The translations under genes were made by a program, and so were the position numbers. A DNA stretch of 39,207 nt from an uncultured Desulfarculaceae bacterium (GTDB lineage Bacteria > Desulfobacterota > Desulfarculia > Desulfarculales > Desulfarculaceae), in assembly GCA_937908275.1 (NCBI GenBank), contig CALERA010000362.1, positions 1 through 39,207 on the forward strand, in the 5' to 3' direction. Numbering within the stretch: position 1 is the stretch's first letter; each line of letters starts with the position of its first letter. The notes beneath the pieces were generated by a model. The model searched no databases. It was given only the letters and a program-made list of their open reading frames with translations, and was not told where the DNA came from. Positions 1-8,293 of the stretch are shown here, piece by piece.

Positions 1-1020
1 TTCGACATCCTCAACAATCGCCTGATGTTGAAGATGGCCCTGGACTGGGGCCTCAACTATTGGGACACCGCCGAGGGCTATGGCGGCAGCCGCAGCGAGG
101 AGGGCATCGGGCGCTGGTTCGCCAGGAACCCCGACACCCGCCAGGAGGTCTTCCTGGTCACCAAGCTGCAGATCAAGAACCAGGACGACCCCACCCCCCG
201 CCTGGAGGAATGCCTCCAGCGCCTGCACACCGATTACGTGGACCTGTTCTTCGTCCACGGCATCGCCAGCTTCCAGGAGGTCACCCCCCAGGTGCAGGCC
301 TGGGCCCAGGCCATGAAAAAGGCCGGCAAGATCCGCCTGTTCGGCTTCAGCACCCACACCAACATGGAGTCCTGCCTGGCCGAGGCCGCGACCCAGCCCT
401 GGGTGGACGGCATCATGTTCACCTACAACTACCGCCTGATGCGCCAGCCGGCCATGCAGGCGGCGGTGGAGGCCTGCCATCGCGCCGGCATCGGCCTGAC
501 CGCCATGAAGACCATGGGCGGCGGACCGGTCAAGAGCGACAGCGAGGCCGAGATCAAGCTGGCCGGCCGCTTCATGCAAAAGGGCTTCACCGACCACCAG
601 GCCAAGCTGATGGCGGTCTGGGAGGACCGGCGCATCGCCAGCATCTGCTCCCAGATGCCCAACCTGACCATCATGGCGGCCAACGCCGCCGCCGCCCTGG
701 GACAGGTGCAACTGGGCCGGGCCGAGCGGGCGCTGCTGGCGCGTTACGCCGCGGAGACCCAGTCTGATTACTGCGCCGGCTGCAACGAGGTCTGCTCCCA
801 GGCCCTGGCCCAGGCCCTGCCGGTCAGCGACGTGATGCGCTGCCTGATGTACCACCAGGCCTACCAGGACGCCGGCCTGGCCCGGGAGACCTACGCGGCC
901 CTGCCCGCGCCCCTGCGCGGGAGCCTGGCCAGCGCTGATTTCAGCGCCGCCGAACGGGCCTGCCCCCGGGGGCTGCCCATCGGCCGGCTGATGCGCGAGG
1001 CATCCGTGCTCTTGGCCTAG
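1..1020 (+). CDS. Aldo/keto reductase (5' end outside window)
   Basis: The reading frame is open from base 1, so the gene starts upstream and only its C-terminal 339 residues are seen. The barrel residues expected for an NAD(P)H-dependent aldo/keto reductase are visible: Asp and Tyr in DTAEGYG, Lys in VTKLQ and His in FVHG, which form the usual Asp-Tyr-Lys-His tetrad. Near the C-terminus a short cysteine cluster (CAGCNEVC, then a later Cys-Pro) replaces the usual tail. Bacterial AKR subfamilies with a C-terminal ferredoxin-like motif show this, so an Fe-S cluster is possible. The substrate cannot be told. A gap of 46 bases to the next gene on the same strand allows co-transcription. Confidence 0.85.
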   Translation, partial: FDILNNRLMLKMALDWGLNYWDTAEGYGGSRSEEGIGRWFARNPDTRQEVFLVTKLQIKNQDDPTPRLEECLQRLHTDYVDLFFVHGIASFQEVTPQVQAWAQAMKKAGKIRLFGFSTHTNMESCLAEAATQPWVDGIMFTYNYRLMRQPAMQAAVEACHRAGIGLTAMKTMGGGPVKSDSEAEIKLAGRFMQKGFTDHQAKLMAVWEDRRIASICSQMPNLTIMAANAAAALGQVQLGRAERALLARYAAETQSDYCAGCNEVCSQALAQALPVSDVMRCLMYHQAYQDAGLARETYAALPAPLRGSLASADFSAAERACPRGLPIGRLMREASVLLA

Positions 1021-1066
1021 ACAACCCGGCCCGGTCGCCGGGCCGTCCCCGCGGGGGAGAATCATC

Positions 1067-1801
1067 ATGCGTGTATTGTTCTGCATTGTCGCGTTGTTGG
1101 CTTTGTCATGCCTGGCCGCTCCGGCCCTCGCCCAGCCCGAGTCCGATGTCATCCCCACCGCCGGGGGGGACCTGCGTATCACCTTTCTGGGCCATGCCAG
1201 CCTGATGTTCACCTACCGCGACCTGGTGGTCCAAGTGGACCCCTGGACCCAGCAGGCCGACTACAGCGCCCTGCCCAAGGCCGACCTGATCCTGGTCACC
1301 CACGAGCACCGCGACCACCTGGACCTGGCGGCGATCCAGCAGGTCCGCACTGACCGGACCGTGGTGGTCTGCAACCAGGCCAGCGCCGAGAAGCTGCCCG
1401 GGGCCCAGGTCCTGGCCAACGGCCAAAGCCTGGAGGTGCTAGGCCTGACCATCACGGCGGCGCCGGCCTACAACCTGGTGCACATGCGCGAGCCCGGGTT
1501 GCCCTTCCACCCCAAGGGCGTGGGCAACGGCTACGTGGTCAGCTTTGGCCAAAAACGGGTCTACCTGGCCGGGGACACCGAAAACACCCCGGAGATGAAG
1601 GCCTTGCGGGACATCGACATCGCCTTCCTGCCCATGAACCTGCCCTACACCATGACCCCGGAGATGGTGGCCGACGCGGCCAAGGCCTTCCGGCCCCGGG
1701 TGCTCTATCCCTATCACTACGGCAACACCGACCCCCAGGCCCTGGTGGCCCTGCTCCGGGACGAACCGGGCATCGAGGTGCGCATCCGGTCCCTGCGCTG
1801 A
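1067..1801 (+). CDS. Exported metallo-beta-lactamase-fold hydrolase
   Basis: The 244-residue protein begins with a signal peptide (hydrophobic residues 3-20, likely cleavage after ALA at 20-22), so it should act in the periplasm. The metal-binding motif HEHRDH lies at residues 79-84. Later AGDTE and YPYHYG supply the remaining ligands expected of an MBL-fold enzyme of the UlaG/YycJ-like, L-ascorbate-lactonase-like group. The region just before it (LGHASLMF) fits that group too. The start is supported by a GGGGGA ribosome-binding site about ten bases upstream. The substrate is unknown. Nothing suggests a true beta-lactamase. Confidence 0.85.
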   Translation: MRVLFCIVALLALSCLAAPALAQPESDVIPTAGGDLRITFLGHASLMFTYRDLVVQVDPWTQQADYSALPKADLILVTHEHRDHLDLAAIQQVRTDRTVVVCNQASAEKLPGAQVLANGQSLEVLGLTITAAPAYNLVHMREPGLPFHPKGVGNGYVVSFGQKRVYLAGDTENTPEMKALRDIDIAFLPMNLPYTMTPEMVADAAKAFRPRVLYPYHYGNTDPQALVALLRDEPGIEVRIRSLR

Positions 1802-2074
1802 GGCGGCCGGCCCCGCCAGCGCGACCCTGATGATCCGGCCGGGGAGGGGCTGCGGCCGCCTCCCGCTGGCCGTTGGAGGAACTTCCAGACGCCCGGCATT
1901 AGCCTTATAACTATCTGTAATGCCTGGATACAGCTCCAGCCAGGCCATTCCCCCGCGCCACCGCCGGCCTAGCGTTTCTCCCATAGCGTTCTGGTCCCGA
2001 TAGCCTGGGGCCGCCTGCCGAACGGCCCTGGGGTCGGTTGCGGTCGCGGCACGGGCCAGGTCCGGGGAGGTGGT
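1802..2074. other. Gene-free stretch before the TetR promoter
   Basis: The gap between the hydrolase gene and the TetR gene is 343 bases. The last 70 bases hold a promoter and operator, listed separately. In the first 270 bases I see several GGCCGG-type short inverted repeats but no hairpin followed by a T-tract. There is no reading frame with a ribosome-binding site. Confidence 0.5.
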
Positions 2075-2103
2075 TTGACAGGGGGAGCGGCTGGTTTTAT
2101 CAT
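2075..2103 (+). promoter_or_regulatory. Sigma-70 promoter of the efflux operon
   Basis: TTGACA at 2075-2080 is a perfect -35 box. It lies 17 bases before TATCAT at 2098-2103, which matches five of six bases of the -10 consensus. The predicted transcription start, near 2110, falls inside the palindrome at 2104-2121. Confidence 0.75.
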
Positions 2104-2121
2104 TAAATGAACGTTCGTTTA
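2104..2121. promoter_or_regulatory. TetR-type operator palindrome
   Basis: The 18-base sequence TAAATGAACGTTCGTTTA is a dyad centred on AACGTT with a single mismatched pair. It directly follows the -10 box and covers the expected transcription start, 23 bases before the TetR start codon. Position, length and symmetry are typical of TetR/AcrR operators, so the regulator probably represses its own operon. Confidence 0.7.
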
Positions 2122-2144
2122 TATTGGCAGCGGAAGGCGGCGCG

Positions 2145-2741
2145 ATGCCCAGAGCGGTCTCCAGACACCGGCGCGAGGAAATCCTGGACCTGGCGGTGCC
2201 GCTGTTCGCGGCCACCGGGTTCGAGGGGGTCTCCATGCGCGAGATCGCGGCCGCCTCCGAGGTGACCCCCGCGGCGCTCTACAACTATTTCCCGGACAAG
2301 GAGCAGCTCTACCTGGACGCGGTGGGCTATGCCTTCAAGGAAAAGATCGTGCCCTTGGACGCCCTGCTGGCGGCCAAGGGCGATCCCTGGCGACGCCTGG
2401 AGGCCTTCGCCCTGGAGTTGGCCCGCTTGCTGGGCCAGGAGAACGACTTCCGCCGCCTGATGCAGTGGGTGATGCTGGACCGGGACGAGCAGCGCCTGAA
2501 AAAGCTGACCGACCATGTGTTTCACGATCTCTCCGCCGCGCTGCTCAAATTCTTCGCCGAACTGGCCCCGGCCCAGGACCCCCGCCGGCTGGTGATCTCC
2601 ATGCTGGCCCTGATCCTGTATCCTTTTGAAACCAAGGCGCTGCGGCGCTTCCTGCCCGAGTATGGCGACCTGCGCGAAGACCCGGAATCCCTGGCCCGGC
2701 ACGCGGTCCAGTTGTTTCGCTTTGGCGTGAAAAAGGCCTGA
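2145..2741 (+). CDS. TetR/AcrR-family transcriptional repressor
   Basis: The product is 198 residues. The N-terminal helix-turn-helix is clear: HRREEILDLAVPLFAATGF, MREIA, then TPAALYNYFPDKEQLY, which is the TetR recognition helix and its following Tyr-Phe-x-x-Lys motif. The C-terminal ligand domain is divergent and gives no clue to the inducer. I chose the ATG at 2145 over an in-frame TTG at 2124. It has GGAAGG seven bases upstream, and the TTG lies almost against the operator. It is the first gene of an operon with an ABC-2 exporter and overlaps no neighbour. Autorepression through the palindrome at 2104-2121 is inferred. Confidence 0.92.
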   Translation: MPRAVSRHRREEILDLAVPLFAATGFEGVSMREIAAASEVTPAALYNYFPDKEQLYLDAVGYAFKEKIVPLDALLAAKGDPWRRLEAFALELARLLGQENDFRRLMQWVMLDRDEQRLKKLTDHVFHDLSAALLKFFAELAPAQDPRRLVISMLALILYPFETKALRRFLPEYGDLREDPESLARHAVQLFRFGVKKA

Positions 2742-2786
2742 GACCCGGCGCGACCCGGATAGGCGAGAAGGAAAAGGAACCCGAGC

Positions 2787-3890
2787 ATGAAGCAATCGCC
2801 CCGACTCCTGTTGGCGATCCTGGTGGCGGCCGCGGCCCTGGCCCTGGCCGCTGGTTGGTGGTGGTTGCGCCAGCCCCCCCTGCCCGAGGGGCTGATCCAG
2901 GCCAATGGCCGCATCGAGGGCGACCACTACGAGGTGGCCGGCAAGGTGGCGGGCAAGGTGGCGGAGTTGCTGGCCCGCGAGGGCGACGCGGTCTCCCGGG
3001 GGCAGGTCCTGGTGCGCCTGGACGACGTCCAGGTCCGGGCCCGGGTGGACCAGGCCCAGCAGGCGGCCTCGGCCATGGAGGCCCAGGTCCAGGCCGGACG
3101 CCAGGACCTGGAGGTGCTGCGCCACGAGGTGCCCCTGCAGGTGCAGAGCGCCGAGGCCGGGGTGGCCCTGGCCCGCTCCCAACTGGCCACCGCCCGGGTC
3201 AACGAGGTCCAGGCCGGCCGGGACGCCGCCCGTTACGCCCGGCTGGTGGAAACCGGCACCGTGCCCCGGCAGCGCGAGGAGCAGATGCGCCAGGCCTGGC
3301 TGGTGGCGCAGAACCAGGTGACCTCGGCCGGGCAGGAGGTCCAGCGGGCCGAGAAGCAACTGGCCCAGGCCCGCCTGGGCCAGCAGCGGATCAAGGCCAA
3401 GGCCGACGCGGTGGCCGCCCTGGAGGCCCAGTGGGGCCAGGCCCGGGCCGCCCTGGCCGAGGCCCGCAGCGTGCTGGACGACCTGACCATCAACGCGCCG
3501 GCCGCTGGCGTAATCTCTCAGCGCCTGGTGGATGTGGGCGAGGTGGTGGCGGCCGGGGCGCCCTTGCTGGAGATCGTGGACCTGGACCGCCTCTACCACA
3601 AGGTCTATCTGCCGGAAAAGGACATCGGCAAGGTGCGCCTGGGCCTGCCGGCCCGGATCCACACCGACGCCTTCCCGGGCGAGCCCTTCGCGGCCACGGT
3701 GCGCTACATCGCCTCCCAGGCCGAGTTCACCCCCAAGGAGGTGCAGACCGCCGACGAGCGGGTGAAGCTGGTCTACGCGGTCCGGCTCTACCTGGACCAG
3801 AACCCCCAGCACCGCGCCACGCCGGGCCTGCCGGCCGACGCCGTGATCCGCTGGCAAGAGGACGCGCCGTGGGCCAACCCCCGCTGGTAG
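2787..3890 (+). CDS. HlyD-family periplasmic adaptor of an ABC exporter
   Basis: This 367-residue protein has an N-terminal membrane anchor (about residues 7-26), then a first lipoyl half (VAGKVAGKVAELLAREGDAV). A long Ala/Gln/Arg-rich coiled coil covers about residues 75-230, followed by the second lipoyl half (INAPAAGVISQRLVDVGEVV) and a beta-barrel domain. The order and length match YbhG/HlyD membrane-fusion proteins, which link an inner-membrane pump to an outer-membrane channel. A purine-rich ribosome-binding site (AGGAAAAGGA) precedes the ATG. It is followed by an overlapping ATPase gene, so the two are translationally coupled. No TolC-type channel gene lies in the operon. Confidence 0.9.
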   Translation: MKQSPRLLLAILVAAAALALAAGWWWLRQPPLPEGLIQANGRIEGDHYEVAGKVAGKVAELLAREGDAVSRGQVLVRLDDVQVRARVDQAQQAASAMEAQVQAGRQDLEVLRHEVPLQVQSAEAGVALARSQLATARVNEVQAGRDAARYARLVETGTVPRQREEQMRQAWLVAQNQVTSAGQEVQRAEKQLAQARLGQQRIKAKADAVAALEAQWGQARAALAEARSVLDDLTINAPAAGVISQRLVDVGEVVAAGAPLLEIVDLDRLYHKVYLPEKDIGKVRLGLPARIHTDAFPGEPFAATVRYIASQAEFTPKEVQTADERVKLVYAVRLYLDQNPQHRATPGLPADAVIRWQEDAPWANPRW

Positions 3891-5839
3891 ACCCGGCCCC
3901 GCCGCTGGTGCGGGTGCGGGACTTCGTCAAGCGCTATCGCCAACAGATGGCGGTGGACGGGGCCAGCCTGGAGATCGCCCCGGGGGAGATCTACGGCCTG
4001 ATCGGCCCGGACGGGGCCGGCAAGAGCAGCCTGATGAAGGCCATCGCCGGGGTGCTGGCCTACGAGGGCGGCGCGGTCCAGGTCTTTGGCCAGGACATCG
4101 ACTCCGAGGCGGCGGCCGAGCGGGTCAAGGTGCGCCTGGGGTTCATGCCCCAGGGCCTGGGCCTGAACCTCTACCCCGAGCTGTCGGTGGAGGAGAACGT
4201 CAACTTCTTCGCCGAGTTGCGCGACGTGGGCCCCGAGCTGCTGGCCCAGCGCAAGCAGAAGCTCCTGGCCATGACCCGCCTGGACAAGTTCCGCGCCCGG
4301 CCCATGAAGCAGCTCTCCGGCGGCATGAAGCAGAAGCTGGGCCTGGTCTGCACCCTGATCCACGAGCCGGAGCTGATCATCCTGGACGAGCCCACCACCG
4401 GCGTGGACCCGGTCTCGCGCCGGGATTTCTGGCTGATCCTCACCCAGCTATTGCGCGAGCGGGGCGTCACCGCCCTGGTCTCCACCGCCTACCTGGACGA
4501 GGCGGCGCGCTTCCACCATCTGTCGCTGATGCTGGCCGGCAAGGTGCTGGCTCAGGGCGCGCCCGAGGCGATCCTGGGCCAGGTGCCGGGGGCCTTGCTG
4601 GAGTTGAGGGCCGAGCCCCAGGTGGAGGCCCTGAACCGCCTGCTGGCGGAATTTCCCCAGACCGAGGCCGTGGGTCCCAAGCTGCGGGTGTTCATGCCGG
4701 GCGCCTCCCCCCAAACCGCGCCCGGGGAGGTCCAGGCCCGGTTGGACGGCCTGCGGGTGACTGACCTCCGCAGCGTGACCCCGGAGCTGGAGGACGCCTT
4801 TATCGCCCTGTTGCACCAGCGCCGCCAGGCCGGCGGCGAGACCGCCGAGCCCCTGCCGGACTGGCCGGCCAACCAGGCCCCCCAGGACGAGGGGGTGGCC
4901 ATCGCCGCCCGGGAGCTTTGCCGGGATTTCGGCCAGTTCCGGGCCGTGGACCAGGTCAGCTTCCAGGTGCGCCAGGGGGAGATCTTCGGACTGCTGGGGG
5001 CCAACGGCGCGGGCAAGACCACGGTGATCAAGATGCTGACCGGCATCATGCCCCCCACCGGCGGCGAGGGCTCGGTGGCCGGGGCGGACATGCGCCGGGC
5101 CGGCCAGGCCATCAAGGAGCGCATCGGCTACGTCTCCCAGGCCTTTTCCCTCTACCAGGACCTGACGGTGCAGGAGAACCTGCGCCTGTTCGCCCGCATC
5201 TACGGCGTGCGCGGCGACCGCCTGGCCGAGGCCATCGCCCGGGTGGTGGTCCTGGCCGGCCTGGCCGCCCAGGCCGAGCAACTGGTCAGCCGGCTGCCCA
5301 TGGGCATCCGCCAGCGCCTGGCCCTGGCCTGCGCCCTGGTTCACGGCCCCCGGGTGCTGTTTCTGGACGAGCCCACCTCCGGGGTGGACCCCATCGGCCG
5401 GCGGCGGTTCTGGGACATCCTGATCCACCTGGCCCGGGTGGAGCGGGTGGCGGTGCTGATCACCACCCACTACATGAGCGAGGCCGAGCACTGCGACCAC
5501 CTGGCCCTGATGCACGCCGGCCGGGTCATCGCCGACGACTCCCCGGCCGCGCTCAAGACGGCCCTGGAGCAGGAGGCGGGGCAGGTGCTGGAGATCGCGG
5601 CCGAGCCGCCCCTGGCGGCCCTGGAGGCCCTGGAGCAGGCTGGGTTCAGCGACCCGGCCCTGTTCGGCCGGCGCATCCACCTCCTGGCCCGGGACCCGGC
5701 CCGGGACCAGGCCCGCATCCGCGATCTGCTGGCCGAGCGCGGGGTGCGCCTGTTGGAGATCACCCCCCTGACCCCGAGCCTGGAGGACGTCTTCGTCCAC
5801 CGCATCCTGGAGCGCGAACGACAGGAGAAGGCCGCATGA
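3869..5839 (+). CDS. Fused double ATP-binding subunit of ABC-2 exporter (YbhF-like)
   Basis: Two ATPase domains are fused in one 656-residue chain. Domain 1 has Walker A GPDGAGKS (46-53), signature LSGGMKQ (149-155) and Walker B ILDE (171-174), but its H-loop reads STA, with Ala207 in place of His. Domain 2 has Walker A GANGAGKT (377-384), a degenerate signature LPMGIRQ (476-482), Walker B FLDE and an intact H-loop His534. One composite site is therefore canonical and the other degenerate, as in YbhF-like proteins. The GTG start at 3869 overlaps the adaptor gene by 22 bases and has AAGAGGA six bases upstream. The long open frame upstream of it is a shadow. The stop overlaps the next start (ATGA). 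Confidence 0.9.
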   Translation: MGQPPLVDPAPPLVRVRDFVKRYRQQMAVDGASLEIAPGEIYGLIGPDGAGKSSLMKAIAGVLAYEGGAVQVFGQDIDSEAAAERVKVRLGFMPQGLGLNLYPELSVEENVNFFAELRDVGPELLAQRKQKLLAMTRLDKFRARPMKQLSGGMKQKLGLVCTLIHEPELIILDEPTTGVDPVSRRDFWLILTQLLRERGVTALVSTAYLDEAARFHHLSLMLAGKVLAQGAPEAILGQVPGALLELRAEPQVEALNRLLAEFPQTEAVGPKLRVFMPGASPQTAPGEVQARLDGLRVTDLRSVTPELEDAFIALLHQRRQAGGETAEPLPDWPANQAPQDEGVAIAARELCRDFGQFRAVDQVSFQVRQGEIFGLLGANGAGKTTVIKMLTGIMPPTGGEGSVAGADMRRAGQAIKERIGYVSQAFSLYQDLTVQENLRLFARIYGVRGDRLAEAIARVVVLAGLAAQAEQLVSRLPMGIRQRLALACALVHGPRVLFLDEPTSGVDPIGRRRFWDILIHLARVERVAVLITTHYMSEAEHCDHLALMHAGRVIADDSPAALKTALEQEAGQVLEIAAEPPLAALEALEQAGFSDPALFGRRIHLLARDPARDQARIRDLLAERGVRLLEITPLTPSLEDVFVHRILERERQEKAA

Positions 5840-6990
5840 ACCCCCGCCGCATCCGGGCCCTGGCCTACAAGGAATGGCGCGAGATCCTGCGCGACCGGCT
5901 GTTCTTCGTGCTGGCCTTCGTGGTGCCGGCCGCCCTGATGCTGGTCTTCGGCTACGGCCTGACCCTGGACGTGGAGCACCTCCCCTTCGCGGTGGTGGAC
6001 CAGGACAAGAGCGCCATGAGCCGCGACTACCTGCACCGCTTCATGGACTCGCGCTACTTCGACTACCAGGGTGACGTGGCCAGCGAGCGGGACCTGGCCC
6101 CCCTGCTGGCCGACAGCCGCATCCGCCTGGCCATCGTGATCCCGCCGCGGTTTCAGGAGAACCTCCAGGCCGGGCGGCAGGCGGCGGTGCAGACCGTGAT
6201 CGACGGCACCTTCCCCTTCCGCACCGCCAGCAGCAAGGGCTACGTCACCGCCATCAACGCGGCCTACAACCGCGACCAACTGGCCGACTATCTTTCGCGC
6301 AGCCAGGGGGTGAGCCGGGAGACGGCCCGGACCATGGCCCAGCCCATCGCGGTGCAACTGCGCTATCTCTACAACCAGGAGATGAAGAGCGTCTGGTCCA
6401 TCGGGGCGGCCCTGATGATGTTCGTGCTGATGGTCACCCCGCCGTTTTTGACCGCCCTGGGGGTGGTGCGGGAAAAGGAGAACGGCTCCATCTACAACAT
6501 CTACGCCTCCACCGTGAGCCGGGGCGAGTTCCTGATCGGCAAGCTGACCCCCTACGTGGGCATCTCCATCACCAACATCCTGATCCTCTGGGCCCTGGCC
6601 TGGGGTCTGTTCGGGGCGCCGTTCAAGGGCCATCCCCTGTTCTTCTTCCTGGCCTCGGTGATCTACGTGACCTGCACCACCGGGGTGGGGCTGCTGGTCT
6701 CGCTGTTCGTGCGCACCCAGGTGGCGGCCATGATGCTCACCGTGGTGGTGACCATCGTGCCCTCGGTGCTCTACTCCGGCCTGCTGGTGCCCATCGCCTC
6801 CATGGACCCGGCCGGCCAGTTCGAGGCCCATCTCTTCCCGGCCATGTACTACACCGACATCGCCCTGGGCAGCTTCCTGAAGGGCGTGGGCCTGGAGCAG
6901 CTCTGGGGCAAGGTGCTGGCCCTGGCCTTCTACGCGGTCCTGCTCTGGAGCGCCAGTTTCCTGCTCTTCCACAAGAGGCCGAAGGCATGA
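5836..6990 (+). CDS. ABC-2 type permease (YbhS-like)
   Basis: The product is 384 residues. It has one N-terminal membrane helix (RLFFVLAFVVPAALMLVFGYGL), a periplasmic domain of about 140 residues and five or so C-terminal helices, the standard ABC2_membrane_3 layout. An REKENGSIYNIYAS segment marks the coupling region. It starts at an ATG overlapping the ATPase stop by four bases and ends overlapping the second permease gene in the same way. With its neighbours it should form a heterodimeric permease for drugs or other amphiphiles. The true substrate is unknown. Confidence 0.9.
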   Translation: MNPRRIRALAYKEWREILRDRLFFVLAFVVPAALMLVFGYGLTLDVEHLPFAVVDQDKSAMSRDYLHRFMDSRYFDYQGDVASERDLAPLLADSRIRLAIVIPPRFQENLQAGRQAAVQTVIDGTFPFRTASSKGYVTAINAAYNRDQLADYLSRSQGVSRETARTMAQPIAVQLRYLYNQEMKSVWSIGAALMMFVLMVTPPFLTALGVVREKENGSIYNIYASTVSRGEFLIGKLTPYVGISITNILILWALAWGLFGAPFKGHPLFFFLASVIYVTCTTGVGLLVSLFVRTQVAAMMLTVVVTIVPSVLYSGLLVPIASMDPAGQFEAHLFPAMYYTDIALGSFLKGVGLEQLWGKVLALAFYAVLLWSASFLLFHKRPKA

Positions 6991-8156
6991 CCCGCCCACC
7001 GAGCACCCTTAACTCGCGGTTGGACCTCTGGTGGTCGCGCCTGGCCGCCATGACGGTCAAGGAGCTGATCCAGCTGGGGCGCGACACCCTGTTGCTGGCG
7101 GCCATCGTCTATCTGTTCATCTTCGACGTCTACATGGCCGGCAACGTCAGCATGCAGCTCAACCACGCGGTGGTGGTGACCCACGACGCCGACCACAGCG
7201 AGTCCTCGCGCGAGCTGTACTATCGTTTCCACGCGCCGTATTTCAAGCTGGGCGGCGAGGTCCTGGACGCCCGCGAGGGCCTGCGCCTCCTGGACCGGGG
7301 ACAGGCCCTGATGGTCCTGGACGTGCCGCCGGATTTCGAGCGCGACCTCAAGAAGGGCAAGGCGGTGGACGTGCAGGTCCAGGTGGACGCCAGCAACACC
7401 GTGCTGGGCTTCCTGGCCTCCAGCTACGCCGCCCAGATCATCGGCCAGTTCGGTTCGGACCAGGCCCTGGAGCGCCTGGGAGTCACCGAGCGGACCCTGC
7501 AAAACGTGCCCCTGATCCAGGACCAGCACCGGGTCTGGTACAACCCCAACCAGCAGGACTCCTGGTTCATGCCCATCTCCGAGCTCTTGACGGTGGTGAC
7601 CATCATGGCCCTGATGCTGCCGGCGGCGGCGGCGGTGCGCGAGAAGGAGCGCGGCACCATCGAGCAGCTCCTGGTGTCGCCCCTGACCCCCATCCAGATC
7701 ATGCTGACCAAGGTCATCGCCATGACCGTGGTCATCCTGCTGGGCACCGGGGCCAGCCTGCTGCTGGTGCTGCACGGGATCTTCGCGGTGCCCATGAAGG
7801 GCAGCCTGCTCCTGTTCTTCGCCGTCACCACTCTCTACACCTTCACCACCGCCGGGCTGGGCCTGTACATCTCCACCATCAGCCGCAACCTGGCCCAGGC
7901 CACCATGCTGGTGATCCTGGTGCTGATGCCGATGCTCTTCCTCTCCGGGGCCTGGACCCCGCCGGAGGCCATGCCCTCGGGCCTGCGCCTGGCGATGTAT
8001 GTCTCGCCGCTCTACTACTTCATCGAAATGGGCTATGGCATTCTGCTCAAGGGAGCGGGTCTGGAGGTGCTGTGGGATTCCCTGCTGGGCCTGGCCCTGT
8101 TGGGAATGGCCATCTTCAGCTTCGGGGTCTGGCGCTTCGAGCGGCAATTCAAGTGA
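6987..8156 (+). CDS. ABC-2 type permease (YbhR-like)
   Basis: The 389-residue second permease has the same architecture: helix TLLLAAIVYLFIFDVYMAG, a periplasmic domain, then helices from about residue 195. The motif REKERGTIEQLLVSPL is characteristic of ABC-2 permeases. The four-base ATGA overlap with the previous gene indicates coupled translation. It is the last gene of the efflux operon. The following outer-membrane protein has its own promoter, so it is probably not part of the same unit. Confidence 0.9.
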   Translation: MTRPPSTLNSRLDLWWSRLAAMTVKELIQLGRDTLLLAAIVYLFIFDVYMAGNVSMQLNHAVVVTHDADHSESSRELYYRFHAPYFKLGGEVLDAREGLRLLDRGQALMVLDVPPDFERDLKKGKAVDVQVQVDASNTVLGFLASSYAAQIIGQFGSDQALERLGVTERTLQNVPLIQDQHRVWYNPNQQDSWFMPISELLTVVTIMALMLPAAAAVREKERGTIEQLLVSPLTPIQIMLTKVIAMTVVILLGTGASLLLVLHGIFAVPMKGSLLLFFAVTTLYTFTTAGLGLYISTISRNLAQATMLVILVLMPMLFLSGAWTPPEAMPSGLRLAMYVSPLYYFIEMGYGILLKGAGLEVLWDSLLGLALLGMAIFSFGVWRFERQFK

Positions 8157-8194
8157 GCCGTGGGCTGGCCGCGGCGGCCGCCGGCCCGGCCGAA

Positions 8195-8229
8195 AGCCGA
8201 TTGACAGCCCGATATCGGCTGGTTAGGAT
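8195..8229 (+). promoter_or_regulatory. Sigma-70 promoter with overlapping inverted repeat
   Basis: A perfect -35 box TTGACA at 8201-8206 is followed 17 bases later by TAGGAT at 8224-8229, which matches four of six bases of the -10 consensus. An inverted repeat, AGCCGAT (8195-8201) and ATCGGCT (8214-8220), brackets the -35 box and spacer. This would suit a repressor or activator site. It should drive the outer-membrane protein gene at 8294. Confidence 0.65.
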
Positions 8230-8293
8230 GCCTCACATTTTTTAGACAACCCGGATTTATTAAGCCCGGTGGGCGGGAAGGGTCTGGTTGGTG

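Noticed and set aside
2855..3868. An open frame extending the double ATPase upstream by about 340 residues
   Set aside because: It reads through the HlyD-type gene in another frame and gives Gly/Pro/Arg-rich nonsense. A GTG with a good ribosome-binding site at 3869 explains the true start.
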